Shown in pieces: positions 54,601-64,000 of a stretch of 64,000 nt of DNA. The stretch is from NCBI GenBank assembly GCA_036785325.1, contig JAXIVH010000010.1, positions 8,085,907 to 8,149,906 of the forward strand, written 5' to 3'. Position numbers and translations under genes: made by a program. Within the stretch, counting starts at the first letter, position 1; every line of letters begins with the position of its first letter. This DNA is from Urophycis tenuis (lineage: Eukaryota; Chordata; Actinopteri; Gadiformes; Phycidae). The notes beneath the pieces are model-generated. The model saw only the letters and a program-made list of their open reading frames with translations, was not told the origin of the DNA and did not search any database.

Positions 54601-55721
54601 CGTATCATATGGTAAGGTTTTACAGAATAGTCTGCTAATGCTAACGTTAGCTAACATGAGCTACCATGCATTTTTTATTAGCTGGTTTTACACGGTTTTA
54701 CGACATAGCTTTGCTACAATTAACAGGTATCACACGTTGCTTGTCATTATTTAATTAATTACGCTGACTAATTTGGAAGTTAGCAAACGTTAGAAAACTG
54801 TACTTTCCTTGAACAGTTCACGTTTCCGTAGTGCTGAATCTCTGACGGATCCGTGACCACTCTCGCCGGCAGAGCCACTAGCTGCTGCTGACGACCGCGC
54901 ACCAGATGAAACTGCGGTGTGCACCGAAGGCACTGCTCCAGGGGCCAGTCTCACCCGCTTCTGGCTGCGACACCCCATCCTGAGCTCCATCATATCGCCG
55001 GGACGGTAATCCTCCGGTCGAAAATGAGCGCCACAAACGACCGCGTTTTTCGATACCGATGCAGCAGTGAAGTCCTGTCTCTTCACCCGCACAAAACGCA
55101 CCCAGGCACGAAAACTGGCACCCTCCACCTTCCTGTCAGGAAAATTGTGGACTCGATGTCCTGACGAGTTTGAATGTGTGCAACCTGCACATACACAATA
55201 ATTCACCATTTTGTTTGTCGAACTCCAGACCAGCTACAGTGCGTTGTAACGTGGGTCTCTTCGCACGACTCCCTTTTTCTACGTCATATGACGCGGTGTT
55301 GAAAAAAAAGCAGTTTTTAGGAGCAGTTGCTCAAAACGGCCACTTTTTCCTCCAAATGTGTGCCCTTATGTCTTATAAGCATATTAATTCCTACATTAAC
55401 TTTTCAAATGCTCATTTTCAAACAAGATTGAGTATAAATTTCTTTAAAAAATTAACCTGCAAATTGCTCTTTAAGGTCCTTACACACCAGACACGTTTTA
55501 TTCGCGTGAATATTTCGCATATTACAAACTATTAATGTTGTTATGACTGCATGCACACCGAACGCGATTTTTCGCAGCGAAACGCGACAATTTTTTTTCT
55601 CGCAACAGGGTCGATTTTTTAAGCGCGATAAAACACATCATCCAATCATGATACATGGAATTGACCCATGTCACACAATGTAGGTTATGTCACAGTACCC
55701 CGATTTACCTCACAACCAACA

Positions 55722-55860
55722 ATGGCAGATTTACTGATTGTTTGCGTGTCCCACCACCCAATACTGTATGATAAGAGGAATAAAAACTACAAAGACAACG
55801 AAATGAAAGATAACGTGTGGCAAACGATAGCTACCCAGCTGGGCTACGAAGACAGTACGT
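55722..55860 (+). pseudogene. Harbinger MADF/Myb-like protein, N-terminal fragment
   Basis: MADLLIVCVSHHPILYDKRN followed by KDNEMKDNVWQTIATQLGY is the first half of a MADF DNA-binding domain. The end is deleted or spliced. Confidence 0.65.
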
Positions 55861-55916
55861 ATAATCGGTTATATATGTACATTCAGTAAACCTCAGCATC
55901 AACGGTGACAGCCAAC

Positions 55917-56160
55917 TTAGCCGAGTCGGTGAATGAAAACATTGTCGTCGTAATGCCGAAACCGGCTGTGATAGAGTTTTAACTCTTGAACGAGAGTATG
56001 GTACTCCCCCTCTCTTTCCCGAGTTTGTAAAATAGGGTGCACCCAAAACCTTCTCCTTTTACGTGCGGCAAGAAACATGGCAAACTCATCGTCGCTACTG
56101 CTGCTGCTAGACATGTCCATTTTACTCATAAATGAGCCGTCCCTAATTTTTTTCGCACAT
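55917..56160 (-). pseudogene. HARBI1-like transposase, N-terminal fragment
   Basis: MDMSSSSSSDDEFAMFLAAR is followed by KRRRFWVHPILQTREREGEY and HTLVQELKLYHSRF, the typical start of HARBI1-like nucleases. The DDE domain is missing. Confidence 0.7.
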
Positions 56161-56297
56161 TCCATGCACAAATCTCGCATTGACACAAAATCGCATCGCT
56201 GCCTATGTGAATACTTTTGACGCGAGAAATTCGCAGGCGATTTTTTCGCAAAAACGCACCGCAATTTCGCATCGCGCCAGATATGTAAGGACCTTTA

Positions 56298-56479
56298 CTG
56301 TCTGGCTCTTTATTCCTTGTCTGTGCGAATCTCCCTTTTGTACAAATTTCACACAGCTGTTCTGGCCTGGCTGCACTACCTTTTATCTCCATGCCTCTTA
56401 CCACTTCGAGTAATTTTTGAACATCCTCATAATTGCAATGCCCAAGGATTTCATGCCAAGTCTGCATGTCGTGGCACAC
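56298..56479 (-). pseudogene. Copia GAG-pre-integrase (HHCC) segment
   Basis: WHEILGHCNYEDVQKLLEVV and EQLCEICTKGRFAQTRN form the zinc-binding start of the copia integrase. The frame runs into the Harbinger insertion at 56297. The sequence between this and the protease (56480-56730) is decayed. Confidence 0.75.
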
Positions 56480-56729
56480 ATTACATTTATCATCTACTGT
56501 ATGACATTTTTCTCAACAGTTGGCAAGTAAAACAGATTACCTCTTTCATGAAAATCAAACCTGTGGTTACTCTTGGTGATCATGTGGCTGTCCCCTTTCT
56601 TGAAAGTGACTGTAGCTCCACCATTTGTCCCTCTTGCCACTGAGAAGATGTCAGCCGGGCTCTGTGCTGACGTCCATCGGCGTCTAGTAGATAGATCAGC
56701 GCTGTCCCTCTGCGTTGAGCCATCCCGCT

Positions 56730-57750
56730 CTACTTTGTCCCATCCGCCAGCTCGATTGAATGGGTGTTGGGCTGGAATGAGCTGTCAAAGCTCTCGAACT
56801 TGGTGATGTCCTTCACAATGTGTGACGTTGCTCCGGCGTCCACCATGATCCCCTTCTTCTTTACTTTGGCTGATGGCCTTTCGCTGCTGGCATGCTTGGC
56901 CATGAAACACTGATCCTCGTCGTCGATGTCCTCTTCTTTTTCTTCAGCAACTTTCCTAGCTCCATCTGCTCTTCCCTTTTTCCTACATAGGGACTCAGCG
57001 TGAGTGCTGCTCCTGCAGTGACTGCACCACACTCTTTGGCTGCACTTGCTTCTGATGTGCCCTTTTTGTCCACACTTGTAACACGTCAGAGTGGTATCCT
57101 CCTCCTTCTTGTGTGTTTTTGTGCCTTGTCTGCTTTGCTTTGAGCAACTCTTCATCACGCTGTCAGCAGAACCAGTTGCTCTCATTTTTTCAGATTCCTC
57201 ATAGACTCTGTCTTCTCTTGAAGTCTGTGAATGTCACGTTGTCCTCATTCTGTGTGACATGGACAGCCAATGGCCTGAATGAGTCTGGCAGTCCATTCAA
57301 AACAGTGGCTACAAGCAGCCCATCACTCATGTCCTCTCCTGCATCACGAAGAGCTGAAATAATATGCTCAGCCCTTATAATGTAATCAGTAACAGTTTCA
57401 TCTTCTGCCATTTGAATGGTGGTCAGGGATGTGTACAGGTTGAGGATTCTAGGCTTGCTCTTTCCAGAATAGTGCTCCCTCAATATTTTGAGAGCTTTCC
57501 TTCCATCTACTGCAGCTTCATGTCTAATCAAAGACAGGCTCTTATCATCGAGTGCATTCACTAATTGAGCATAGCAGTCTGCATTCTTCTCTGGGTCTGC
57601 AGCTAATGCAGCGTCACCCGTGGGCACTCGCAGAATGGTGTCTTTTAGCTTTAGAATGTGTAAACGGCTAAGGAATCTTGTCTCCCACAGATCGTACTTA
57701 TCTTCTTTTCTATCGAATATAATCTGCTGGGGCATTCCTGCTGCAGCCAT
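56730..57750 (-). pseudogene. Copia gag and protease
   Basis: Gag (57199-57750) starts MAAAGMPQQIIFDRKEDKYD, with LWETRFLSRLHILKL, LVNALDDKSLSLIRH and LLVATVLNGLPDSFRPLAVH, a UBN2-type copia capsid. A frame break near 57190 precedes the knuckle CYKCGQKGHIRSKCSQRVWC and the protease motif MVDAGATSHIVKD, where Ala replaces the usual Ser/Thr after Asp. The protease frame stops at 56730. Confidence 0.8.
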
Positions 57751-57929
57751 TTTAAGGTTCTCTTTTCAAAGTTCACTTTATCTCCAAAGCTCGGGCTATG
57801 CAGCTTGTAGAATCTCCGTGTCCTCACGCGGGAGACTCTCGGCGCCGTCTTCATTCAAACCCAGCTAGTAGCTTCTGGCTAATGGTTCAGTTCATCTGTT
57901 ACCTCGCTCGTTGCTCTAGCCTTGCGTTC

Positions 57930-57943
57930 CTGGGCCCATAACC
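57930..57943 (-). other. Copia primer-binding-site candidate
   Basis: On the minus strand ggttatgggcccag follows the LTR end ttctaca directly. Position and the ggttat core fit a copia PBS. Confidence 0.5.
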
Positions 57944-58206
57944 TGTAGAACGGAGTGCCTTGCGGTGGAGATTTAAAACTCTCAGAGAACATTTCTTTAG
58001 CCTTCTCTAGGCATATTTTATTTAATCAGTCGGGAGATATGCGGTGTGCTGCCGCTCTGCTCATCACAACATCAAACAACAGAACAACATGGCCCTCTGC
58101 AGGACACAATGAGCAAGGGCAGACAGACAGACAGACAGACAGACGTACTTTAATAATCCCTGAGGGAAATTGCATAATGGCGCACATAATGTTATCACAT
58201 TTAACT
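57944..58206 (-). repeat. Copia 5' LTR with a 61-bp insertion
   Basis: It matches 49162-49362 but carries an extra segment at 58121-58181. Its outer end reads ttaact rather than ttaaca. Confidence 0.85.
58121..58181. mobile_element. Short retroposon-tail insertion: (GACA)n plus LINE-type 3' end
   Basis: A (agac)n run followed by gtactttaataatccctgag + ggaaattgcataatggc, flanked by ggc. The second half resembles the 3' end of fish LINEs. It is present in only one of the two LTRs, so it arrived after the copia insertion. Confidence 0.65.
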
Positions 58207-58449
58207 ATTTTGATTGGGTTTTGCATTGGGCTTATAATACATGTTGCTCAAGGTTCTGTAGTGCCTAGCCTGCATCTTCAGACTTTCCTGGCCCACTGAA
58301 ATGACAAAAAACCAATCTGAGACATTTCAATGTAAACACTTTAACAACAACACAGGGGAAATAAAGCGTGGTTAAAATACAATGCACTATTTTTGGGGAA
58401 ACTTTTATCCATTATCATGGTTGACAGGCTGAGAGGTGTGCTGAGGTGG

Positions 58450-59743
58450 GCTTACCAACAACATCCTTTGCAGGCGTGGTTGGTGAAGCAGACGTGGTTG
58501 GTGAAGCAATCACAGTGGTGGGTGCGGAGCATGAGGCTGACTCGGATGGCAGCAGTGATCTTTTGGTGCCTGGATGCTTTGGATGCTTTTTTTGAGAAAT
58601 AATGTAAAAAATCTCAATACAATTATAGAAGAAGAATTACTGATTATAAGCATGATGACAAGCAAAATAGGCATACATAAACACAGTGCATGTCTAGCCA
58701 TGAACTCTGGTTCAACAAATGTGGACAACTATAGTTTCATTATATGATTAAACATGTTTAGACAAACAAATTTGTATGACAGCACCCTTTCATTTTTTTG
58801 CCCACAATTTGCACACCTGCACTGGAGTTGCCCTCGCTGATGTCATCATTGCTCTCAAGAAGTATCGTATTATCACTCGAGTAGCTTGTGTCTGTCCAAT
58901 CTGTCTCCATGTCCTGGTTGTCTGCGCTGAAGAGAGCTGTCTTGGCCGCTCCTCTTTGTGGTACGGAGCCCTGCTTCTTCCTTGGGGATCTCATATTCTG
59001 GAGTCACTTTTACATTTTGGTGTAGATGGTCAGCTGTGGTGAAAGAATGTTAGATAAGTTTGTTTGTCTTGTTGCTGACCTGTCGACAGTTTTGGTTTAG
59101 AAAAATAAAAAATATTACTTACATATGGCATATTTGTATCAGCATCACGTAACATAGGGTAATAGTTGACAATCTTCTGCGACATGGCTCTCATTTCCAG
59201 TTTGGAGGGGTATGTTGCATGTTTCCCCATGGGACTAGCACGCAGGATTGCAACCATGCTGGTGATTGTGTTTCTTACAAGTCTGCAACATAGCTCCTTT
59301 GACATCTTGGGAGTTCTTTTCCTTTCCATTGCAGAGCAATGCAAAGTACTGACTACGCACCATGTCTGACTCTGAATCTGTGTACACCACATACTCTGAA
59401 GGGTCTGGCATTTTCATTGTTTTCTCAGCAGATGTGGGGGTGGAGGCTTGAGGCTGGCATGGTGGCCTGGAGCTAGTTGAGGGCATAATCCCGCTTCCAC
59501 TACAAGTGCTGGCATCTTGGTCCGTGGTATTTTCACACTGGATGAAAACAAATTGCATTAGGACCATTAAAAATATGGTACAATTTAATTTGAATAATTA
59601 TTACTTATTCCAATTTGTGTTTACACTTTGATTGATTAACTCCCAAAGTTTCTTTCTTCTGAGAAAATTTCCAGGACCAGGAAAAAGATCCTTCAGGTCA
59701 TCCCGGCTAAGGCCTTTCAAAGCCTCCTCATCAACACTGGCAG
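58450..59743 (-). pseudogene. SAMD3-like gene, 5' exons
   Basis: The SAM-type exon (about 59626-59743) has DEEALKGLSRDDLKDLFPGP and FLRRKKLWELI. Exon 59123-59537 has a Ser/Pro-rich linker, YVVYTDSESDMVRSQYFALL and, after a frame change near 59320, KMSKELCCRLVRNTITSMVA and YPSKLEMRAMSQKIVNYYPM, ending at a gtaagt donor. Exon about 58815-59037 has LQNMRSPRKKQG and an acidic Ser-rich stretch. A segment around 58450-58580 may be another exon. The gene continues across the copia element at 49161. SAM domains mediate protein-protein contacts; the role of this gene family is unknown. Frameshifts suggest a pseudogene or degraded paralogue. Confidence 0.55.
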
Positions 59744-59819
59744 CTGTAATATGACAAGTAAATATCTTTAGATGAAACAATGCCAAGCTACAGTACCAAG
59801 CAACATAAAGAGGTGCCAT

Positions 59820-60620
59820 TTATCTCTCCCTCTGAGCTCCAACACATTTGTAAACTGTTAAACTAGTTGTCTGTGCTATGAAGCCTCCTTTTTGTGTAAT
59901 TAATGTAAAGTCAGCGGAAAATAATCATAATAGTGCAGCAGCCATGGGGTCAGACCTGGTTTTGTCGGTTAAAGTTTTTTTTTTTGCAGAATCTAGTAGA
60001 CTAGGGGTACCTCTTTAAGATTTAGGAGGGTGCCCGGTGATATCCCTTGGGCAATTCCGTATGTTAACCCTTTTTATTCAATGTGCTTAATATAAGGCGA
60101 GACACTACAGGTGAATAGGGTAAAAAAATTAACTAGCAGATATCACTATGAAACTTCACAAGTTGATTACTTACTCGAATATGAAAAAAAAAATTATTAC
60201 AAGTTTTCTGTAATTTAATGTTATAATATGCAAATCAGGTATGATGTAATTAAATATGCGCTGATTAGCATAAACTTTAAACAATAAAATCTGAACATTG
60301 GATAAAGCCAGTTTCAATATTATTTTTTCATTTTGTTGACATATTAGATGAAACGTATTTTACAAAGGGAATTATGGATATCTCGTTTAGTTATTCAGTA
60401 AATCAGAAAATACTGCCAATAGCCTTTAAAAAATCAATTTTCATATCAGCCTGTTATGGCATAAAGAACAGCAAGAACATGTCACACACAAGGTTGGTAG
60501 TATGGGGGGCAAAGAATGGAAAATGTCATACATCTTCAGCAAATTTGGCTGCTCTTCCACCAACTACAGAAGCATTTATTGAAAATGTGAAGAGGGCCCA
60601 CTTTCAAGCAGTCTTGTGGC
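59820..60620. other. No gene recognised
   Basis: AT-rich sequence upstream of the SAMD3-like exons. An ORF at 60374-60742 has no recognised domain and runs into LINE tail sequence. Confidence 0.5.
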
Positions 60621-60625
60621 GAACA

Positions 60626-63195
60626 CTCAAGATTCAAGATTCAAGATTCAAGAGACTTTATTCATCCCGAGGGAAATTATTTTGCAACAGATCAAAACAG
60701 AAGGAAAAGAAATATACACAAAATAAAATATACCTAAAATAAATAAAATAAAATAAAATATACCCTAATATAAAAATATACCTAAAACAATTAACAACAA
60801 TATAACAATAAACTAGAGTAACTTATAAACCAACTAACTAACTACCAACTAACTAAATAAATAAAAACCAACTAGCCTAACATTTTGTTATATTAGCATA
60901 TACTTAACTTACTCAACTTAAGTGTAAGCTAATATACCCGTACAAACTATAATAGAAACTAATAAATATATCAATATATCTCAGTGAATGTGTAATGGAA
61001 TAAGATGAGGTAGTGCGTCGTACCGCTACAGTAACTACGTAGGTATATATAATATACAGCAATACGTATAGTTCCCATGGCAGTACTAAATAAAGTGACT
61101 AAATGAATGAATAAAGTGAATACAGTGAATGCAGTGAATAAAGGGAATTCTGCAGTGATGGTGCATTTAGAAGATGTGAGGTCCTCTAACGACCTGAAGT
61201 AGATGAGTTATAGAGTCTGATGGCCACAGGAAGAAAGGACTTTCTGTGGCGTTCTGTGGTACACCTGGGGTGGAATGAGTCTATTGCTGAAGGCACTGCG
61301 GTATGAGGTCAGCACCTGGTGGAGAGGGTGAGCGTTGTTGTCTAGGATACTACGCAACTTGCGCAGCATCCTCCTCTCAGACACCTCCAACAAAGAGTCC
61401 AGTTGGACCCCCAGGACGGAGCCAGCCTTCCTGACGATCCTGCTGATCTTGTTGGCATCTGCTGACCTCAACCTGCTTCCCCAGCACGCGACCCCGAAGA
61501 AGATGGTACTGGCTACCACCGACTGGTAGAACATCTTAAGCATAGTATTACAGACGTTGAAGGACCGAAGCCTCCTCAGGAAATAAAGTCGGCTCTGGCC
61601 TTTCTTATACACAGCCTCAGTGTTCTTGGCCCAGTCCAGTTTATTGTCCAGGTGAACGCCCAGGTATTTGTAATCCTGGACAACGTCGACAGTCACCCCC
61701 TTGATGGAGATGGGTGTGGGGGTAGATTTCAACCTCCGGAAATCCACCACCAACTCCTTCATCTTGTTGGTGTTGAGCTGCAGATGGTTTAGCTCACACC
61801 ACTCAACGAAGGAATCCACGACGCTCCTGTACTCCACATCGTTACCGTCACTAACACATCCAACCACTGCAGAATCGTCTGAAAACTTCTGCAGATGGCA
61901 GGACTCCGAGTGGAACTGGAAGTCTGAGGTGTACAGGGTGAACAGGAACGGTGACAGAACGGTCCCCTGTGGAGCCCCTGTGCTGCTGACCACAGTGTCA
62001 GACACACAGTCCTGCAGTCTGACAAACTGTGGTCGACCCGTTAAGTAGTCCGTAATCCAGGAAACCAGGGAGGAGTCCACCAGCATCGCCGTCAGCTTAC
62101 TCTCCAACCGGGCAGGCCTGATAGTGTTGAAAGCACTGGAGAAGTCGAAAAACATGATTCTCACAGTGCTTCCGGGCCTGTCCAAGTGGGCGTAGGCACG
62201 GTGAAGCAGGAAGATGATGGCATCCTCCACTCCCAGCCTCGGCTGGTAGGCAAACTTCAGAGGGTCCAGCGATGCACTGACCAGGGGCCGAAGAAGTGAC
62301 AGGACCAGCCTCTCCAGGGACTTCATCAGGTGGGATGTCAGTGCCACCGGTCTGTAGTCATTAGAGGTGCTAGGACGCGCCCTCTTCGGTACTGGAACCA
62401 GGCACGATGTCTTCCACAGCACAGGGACCCTCTCCAGACTCAGGCTCAGGTTGAAAATGTGCTGCAGGACTCCACTCAGCTGGGTAGCACACGTTTTGAG
62501 TACCCTCGGGCTGACGCCATCGGGACCTGCAGCCTTGCCTGGACGGAGCCTGCACAGCACCTTCCTCACCTGCTCTGCTGTGAAGGTCTGTGTGCCGTGA
62601 GTGGGGGCAGAAGGAGTCTGGTGATCTGGGTGATCTGATGGTGGGGGAGAGAGAGAAGGAGAGAGAACAGAGAGAGAGGGAGAGAGAACAGGCACGGTGT
62701 AGCTGTGGGGGGACGGTGTGGGAGGGGGGGGGGAGGTTCGGCAGCAGGGGGGGCAGCAGGGCTGGAGGTTCGAGGGGGGATGGTTGCAGAGGAGCTGGGG
62801 GAGCTGAGGGAGCTGAGGGGGGGGAAGACCGGAGCCCTCACATCAAATCTATTAAAAAACAGATTCAGCTCGTTGGCCCAATCAGCCCCCCCCCCTGTTG
62901 TCTGGCTACCAGACTGTTTGTAGCCAGTGATGCTCCTCATGCCACTCCACACATCCCTCAGGTTGTTCTGCTGGAGTTTGTCCTCCAGCTTCCTCCTGTA
63001 GCTGTCTTTACCCTGCTGTATCTTCTCCCTCAGCTCCCTCTGAACACGCCTTATCTGCTCCCTGTCACCGTCTCTGAAGGCCCTCTTCTTCTCATTAAGC
63101 AGGCCCTTGATGTCTCTGGTAACCCACGGCTTGTTGTTTTGGAAACAGCGTACAGTCTGTGTGGGAACAACACTATCCACACAGAAGTTGATGTA
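60626..63195 (-). mobile_element. L2-like LINE, 5' truncated, well preserved
   Basis: The 3' end carries tandem aagattc units (about 60626-60655) next to gactttattcatcccgaggg. A 3' UTR of about 550 bp follows, then a long RT ORF and an upstream linker in another frame. The endonuclease is missing at the 5' end (about 63195). Confidence 0.8.
61208..62695 (-). pseudogene. L2-like LINE reverse transcriptase ORF
   Basis: A 495-codon open frame. RT blocks in order: VRKVLCRLRPGKAAGPDGVS, LVPVPKRARPSTSNDYRPVA, MFFDFSSAFNTIRPARL (motif A), GAPQGTVLSPFLFTLYTSDF (motif B), FSDDSAVVG (catalytic DD), DYKYLGVHLDNKLDW, and the C-terminal KISRIVRKAGSVLGVQLDSL with SERRMLRKLRSILDN. The last residues look frameshifted. 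The upstream linker (62566-63210: NNKPWVTRDIKGLLNEKKRA, RDVWSGMRSITGYKQSG) is joined through a GA/CT-rich stretch with a frame change near 62640-62700. It is RT-competent in appearance but lacks the endonuclease. Confidence 0.8.
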
Positions 63196-63393
63196 CCCTG
63201 TTATGCTCAATATAAATAATACTCAATATAAATCCTCCTCCAAGACTGAACCCTGAAGAATATGGATGGAAAAAAGACATAAGCAATAAGCTACTGAGCC
63301 CAACGAGTCTACCAGAAAATGTCTTGCACCAGACTATAATTCGGAGATGATCAGATGTGGCTGTAAGAGTGAAACCCCTTGTAGCTCTAACAG
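63196..63393. other. LINE flank, no gene
   Basis: The repeat tcaatataaat occurs twice (63208 and 63221) at the LINE 5' border. Nothing else is recognised. Confidence 0.4.
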
Positions 63394-63640
63394 ATGCAGT
63401 TGCCAGATGAATGGTGTGCCGCATACATGATTGCCAAAGACATGTGCCGTATCAGCACCGTTAGCGACCCGGCGTTCAATAAACTGATAAACACATTGGA
63501 CAAGCGGTATGTGTTACCACCACGTCACCATTTCGGTAGAATTGCGCTGCCTGCCCTTTATCACGAATGTCGCGGAAAAGTGTCAACAGCATTATATTTT
63601 GCCACCACAACGGACCTATGTTTGAGTCGCACCATCAAAA
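63394..63640 (+). pseudogene. hAT (ZBED1/Ac-like) transposase fragment
   Basis: MIAKDMCRISTVSDPAFNKL, INTLDKRYVLPPRHHFGRIA and LPALYHECRGKVSTALYFAT match the region before and including the first catalytic Asp block of ZBED1-like hAT transposases (family pattern ALTTD, here FATTTDL). Both ends are missing. Confidence 0.65.
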
Positions 63641-63649
63641 ACATTTTTA

Positions 63650-63756
63650 GATTTTTTTTTTTAAATCAATGAATAATCGTCTTTAATAATCGCAATTACA
63701 ATATCAATCAAAATAATCGTGATTATCATTTTTGACATAATCGAGCAGCCCTAAAC
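63650..63756. repeat. DNA-transposon end (…CGAGCAGCCCTA)
   Basis: AT-rich sequence with several aataatcg motifs ends at taatcgagcagcccta, the reversed TAGGGCTGC-type terminus common to fish MITEs. The other end is not found. Confidence 0.5.
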
Positions 63757-63842
63757 TGCTCCTTCCCTGGCCTGCGCTGCTGTCTGTCTCTCTGATCACT
63801 GAGGGGAGGGGCTGCTCTGCACACAGCGCACATGGGGGAGGG

Positions 63843-63931
63843 GCGATTAATCGGCTATCGGCTTTTTCCTGCTCCAAACTATCGTTATTATATCGGCCTT
63901 TAAAAATTCACTATCGGTCGACCTCTATCTG
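63843..63931. repeat. hAT-type repeat end (…CGGTCGACCTCTA)
   Basis: gattaatcggctatcggctt through atcggcctttaaaaattc ends at actatcggtcgacctcta, the reversed TAGAGGTCGACCGAT terminus seen in vertebrate hAT repeats. The window ends shortly after with no gene. Confidence 0.5.
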
Positions 63932-64000
63932 AAATACATAAATTTGTTAATTGACATAGAAAAGGGTTACATTTTCCAAATTGTAAAGTACTGTCTGAAT

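Larger units (their letters stand above)
52640..55209 (-). pseudogene. Kolobok THAP transposase, N-terminal half (5 exons)
   Basis: Exon 1 (about 54806-55209): THAP finger CVCAGCTHSNSSGHRVHNFP, Trp in RAWVRFVR, CGAHFRPEDY, terminal VPSV. Exon 2 (53652-53799): acidic, GDTASDEGAQAST. Exon 3 (53152-53377): MVSVGTQTERSEKRTSTPL, then an acidic stretch. Exon 4 (52943-53069): KFIVCERQLMSLFNICPVCC. Exon 5 (about 52640-52838): VCATCGHARSWQNQ, then LLLSGAIHFSGCMATQTI and SSTFFRHQRLY. All have consensus splice sites. The frame ends after HQRLY; the DDE catalytic part and C-terminus are absent. A LINE fragment sits in intron 1. Confidence 0.75.
51927..55470. mobile_element. Kolobok-type THAP transposon 2, nested in copia
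   Basis: Imperfect inverted termini AAGAGCGGCTTGCAGGTTAG (51927) and, reversed, AGAGCAATTTGCAGGTTAA (55470) bound the element. The left flank reads TTAA if the first base of the terminus is included; the right flank is TTA, so the duplication is TTA or a damaged TTAA. The copia integrase frame resumes exactly across the insert. It carries five N-terminal exons of a THAP transposase on minus and, facing them, a P2RX7-like first exon on plus. It contains a LINE fragment and a hAT MITE. The C-terminal transposase exons are deleted. Confidence 0.7.
55474..56294. mobile_element. PIF/Harbinger element, internally deleted
   Basis: Termini AGGTCCTTACACACCAGAC and, reversed, AGGTCCTTACATATCTGG are flanked by TTA on both sides (55471-55473 and 56295-56297). 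It has a MADF-like start on plus (55722-55860) and a HARBI1-like start on minus (55917-56160), the divergent gene pair of this superfamily. It is inserted exactly at the right border of the THAP transposon. Confidence 0.8.
49162..58206 (-). mobile_element. Ty1/copia retrotransposon, decayed, with nested insertions
   Basis: The element is on the minus strand, with the 5' LTR at 57944-58206 and the 3' LTR at 49162-49362. Order from 5': LTR, PBS-like site, gag, protease, integrase, RT, RNase H, PPT, LTR; integrase before RT is diagnostic of copia. The integrase region is split by a THAP transposon (51927-55470) adjoining a Harbinger (55474-56294). No matching 5-bp duplication is seen at the outer flanks. 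It lies inside the SAMD3-like gene in the same orientation. Confidence 0.85.

Overview
The window looks like vertebrate, almost certainly teleost fish, genomic DNA. It has spliced genes with GT-AG introns, NXPE-family exons, and the transposable-element mix typical of fish: L2-like LINEs, an RLE-type LINE, Ty3/gypsy, BEL/Pao, Ty1/copia, a DIRS-like candidate, and Kolobok, hAT and PIF/Harbinger DNA transposons. There is no sign of operons, prokaryotic genes or CRISPR. The species cannot be named from sequence alone.

Layout. 1-11317: the 3' part of a Ty3/gypsy element (integrase, C-terminal tail, PPT, 3' LTR). Its coding region is split at 812/5190 by two head-to-tail copies of an RLE-type LINE. 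Its LTR is split at 6075/10140 by a 4.06-kb Kolobok DNA transposon with TTAA target duplication. 11318-14922: a decayed hAT transposase gene, split by a 2.1-kb non-autonomous hAT that itself holds further nested hAT elements. 15783-19135: three broken L2 copies. 20350-24411: a BEL/Pao gag-protease fragment followed by a decayed gypsy gag-pol.

26106-37988: exons of an NXPE3-like gene (plus strand). Its 10-kb first intron holds an L2 LINE with two insertions, an LTR-like segment, and a 4.85-kb element with 385-bp terminal inverted repeats. That element carries coiled-coil exons and, inside it, a DIRS-like element carrying a Harbinger. The last NXPE coding region appears to lack the segment expected to hold the GDS catalytic motif, and its stop codon lies in a tRNA-derived SINE. 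38585-40601: a gag-only LTR retrotransposon with long proline-rich tandem repeats. 42066-43060: a second BEL/Pao fragment.

43228-59743: scattered exons of a SAMD3-like teleost gene (minus strand). It is interrupted by a complete, apparently young Ty3/gypsy element (43906-48592; LTRs nearly identical, one uninterrupted 1264-aa gag-pol ORF) and by a decayed Ty1/copia element (49162-58206). The copia integrase region is split by a second THAP/Kolobok-type transposon, next to a Harbinger. 60626-63195: a long L2 LINE. 63394 to the end: hAT debris.

The most interesting recurring arrangement is in the two Kolobok-type elements (6076-10139 and 51927-55470). Each carries a THAP-domain transposase on the minus strand, facing a small plus-strand gene on the other side. 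In the first this small gene is a three-exon, cysteine-rich P2RX7-C-terminal-like gene; in the second only a probable first exon of the same type remains. This suggests a cargo or accessory protein travelling with this transposon lineage. All family names come from motif recognition, not from a database search.
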